Source: Alphaproteobacteria bacterium (lineage in GTDB: Bacteria; Pseudomonadota; Alphaproteobacteria; Acetobacterales; Acetobacteraceae). From it: 7,371 nt of DNA. The translations under genes were made by a program, and so were the position numbers. The stretch covers positions 1 through 7,371 of the forward strand of contig JAMFRY010000329.1 in NCBI GenBank assembly GCA_026225015.1, given 5' to 3'. Below, piece by piece: positions 7,024-7,371 of this stretch (within the stretch, counting starts at the first letter, position 1; the number at the start of each line of letters is the position of its first letter). A model generated the notes under the pieces. It saw only the letters and a list, made by a program, of their open reading frames with translations, did no database searches and was not told the origin of the DNA.

Positions 7024-7100
7024 TGGTCGGAGCGGCGGGATTCGAACCCACGACCCCCAGTCCCCCAGACTGGTGCGCTACCAGACTGCGCTACGCTCCG
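7024..7100 (-). tRNA. tRNA-Pro (anticodon GGG)
   Basis: A complete 77-base tRNA on the minus strand. The acceptor arms CGGAGCG and CGCTCCG pair fully, with discriminator A and an encoded CCA at 7024-7026. The D stem is GCGC/GCGC and the anticodon stem CCAGT/ACTGG. The loop CTGGGGG places anticodon GGG at 7066-7064, followed by G37 as expected for proline. The T arm is GTGGG TTCGAAT CCCGC. It reads CCC and CCU codons. It is convergent with ccmB. Confidence 0.97.
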
Positions 7101-7112
7101 GCCATGCGGGAG

Positions 7113-7141
7113 GCTCTAGCAAGGTAAGCAGGGTACAACAA
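7113..7141 (-). promoter_or_regulatory. Candidate promoter of tRNA-Pro
   Basis: On the minus strand TTGTTG (7141-7136) and TAGAGC (7118-7113) are separated by 17 bases, and the -10 ends 12 bases before the mature 5' end of the tRNA. The -35 shares four bases with TTGACA and the -10 is poor, so this is a placement guess based on position and spacing. Confidence 0.3.
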
Positions 7142-7172
7142 GGGAGCGCTCCGCTTCCCATATGGCTTCAGG

Positions 7173-7192
7173 CCCGCTAGCGCTTACGCGGG
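7173..7192. other. Small hairpin in the tRNA / antitoxin gap
   Basis: CCCGC and GCGGG pair around a ten-base loop; an overlapping alternative pairs CTTAC with GTAAG (7183-7196). A separate perfect 10-bp palindrome, GGAGCGCTCC, lies at 7143-7152. No T-run follows either one, so neither reads as an intrinsic terminator. I see no gene between 7101 and 7219. Confidence 0.3.
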
Positions 7193-7219
7193 TAAGCCTG
7201 CTTCTGCTTTCTAATCGCG

Positions 7220-7245
7220 GATGATATAGCCATGGTATAGTCATC
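7220..7245. promoter_or_regulatory. 26-bp dyad, candidate operator/promoter of the antitoxin gene
   Basis: The segment reads GATGA-TATAG-CCATGG-TATAG-TCATC: outer arms GATGA/TCATC form a perfect inverted repeat, the core CCATGG is self-complementary, and TATAG is a direct repeat on both sides. Type II antitoxins usually repress their own operon from such a site. TATAGT (7236-7241) resembles a -10 box and would put the transcription start at about 7248-7249; no good -35 is seen. Confidence 0.45.
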
Positions 7246-7248
7246 TTC

Positions 7249-7371
7249 GTGCCAGGAGTTCCGTCGTCGCAGCTCTTGAGACAGTACATGCGCGACTTCG
7301 TCACGCAGCGTCGCGCTGAACGGGAGCATGACGCCTGGTTTCGGGCGCAGGTTGAGGAAGGCATTCGCCAG
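7249..7371 (+). CDS. Putative type II toxin-antitoxin antitoxin (ParD/stability-determinant-like), 3' truncated by window
   Basis: The open frame runs off the window end, so only the first 41 or fewer codons are present. From ATG 7288 it reads MRDFVTQRRAEREHD and then AWFRAQVEEGIRQ. The charged helix followed by (H/Y)D-x-W-F-R-x-x-V-E-E matches my recollection of small antitoxins annotated as ParD-like or stability determinants, which neutralise a RelE/ParE-type toxin encoded just downstream. The start is uncertain. GTG at 7249 lies right at the predicted transcription start (possibly leaderless), TTG 7276 is another option, and ATG 7288 has only a weak GAG upstream. The homology-like region seems to begin around the LLRQY before ATG 7288, which favours an upstream start. 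No toxin is visible. Identification is by pattern only. Confidence 0.5.
   Translation, partial: MPGVPSSQLLRQYMRDFVTQRRAEREHDAWFRAQVEEGIRQ

Noticed and set aside
7024..7100. tRNA-Pro as an integration (attB) site
   Set aside because: The 3' end of the tRNA faces ccmB, no duplicated 3' segment is visible in the window, and the accessory gene lies on the 5' side.
7116..7364. Minus-strand 82-codon open frame at the window end
   Set aside because: It overlaps the antitoxin frame and the tRNA promoter region, is rich in Ser/Arg/Cys as expected of a shadow, and matches nothing I recognise.

Overview
This is a chromosomal window from a GC-rich alphaproteobacterium. The best guess is Acetobacteraceae or a close relative in Rhodospirillales. 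The evidence is a standalone bacterial aminoacyl-tRNA-protein transferase behind an RDD membrane protein, a single-chain AcnA-type aconitase divergent from ccmA, a System I (Ccm) cytochrome c maturation transporter, and the short REP-like palindromes. The family assignment is inferred from gene content and style, not from a search. Most of the window is ordinary housekeeping and respiratory gene content. The accessory-looking part is the last ~150 bases.

Layout, left to right. (1) 17-1359, plus strand: an RDD-domain membrane protein followed by bpt, which adds Leu (or Arg) to protein N-termini for N-end-rule degradation. (2) 1377-2731, minus strand: an isoprenylcysteine carboxyl methyltransferase-like membrane protein, and upstream of it a flavodoxin-fold NAD(P)H:quinone reductase-like protein with a TTG start. 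(3) 2732-3019: an intergenic stretch almost filled by two different pairs of inverted REP-like palindromes. (4) 3020-5707, minus strand: full-length acnA (895 aa). (5) 5708-5810: a short divergent control region. (6) 5811-7021, plus strand: ccmA and ccmB, overlapping by 4 bases, encoding the ATPase and a membrane subunit of the Ccm ABC transporter. (7) 7024-7100, minus strand: tRNA-Pro(GGG), ending two bases from the ccmB stop. (8) 7101-7371: the presumed tRNA promoter, a 26-bp dyad, and the 5' end of a putative type II toxin-antitoxin antitoxin cut by the window edge.

Functionally, aconitase ([4Fe-4S], TCA cycle) and the Ccm transporter (haem delivery chemistry for c-type cytochromes) both serve aerobic respiration and depend on iron. 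Their divergent arrangement is known from other alphaproteobacteria. I found no new biological system. The points most worth a second look are the REP-like doublets, a short echo of the acnA 3' end near 2021-2043 that differs only at wobble positions, the antitoxin with its dyad, and ccmAB with no ccmC directly downstream.
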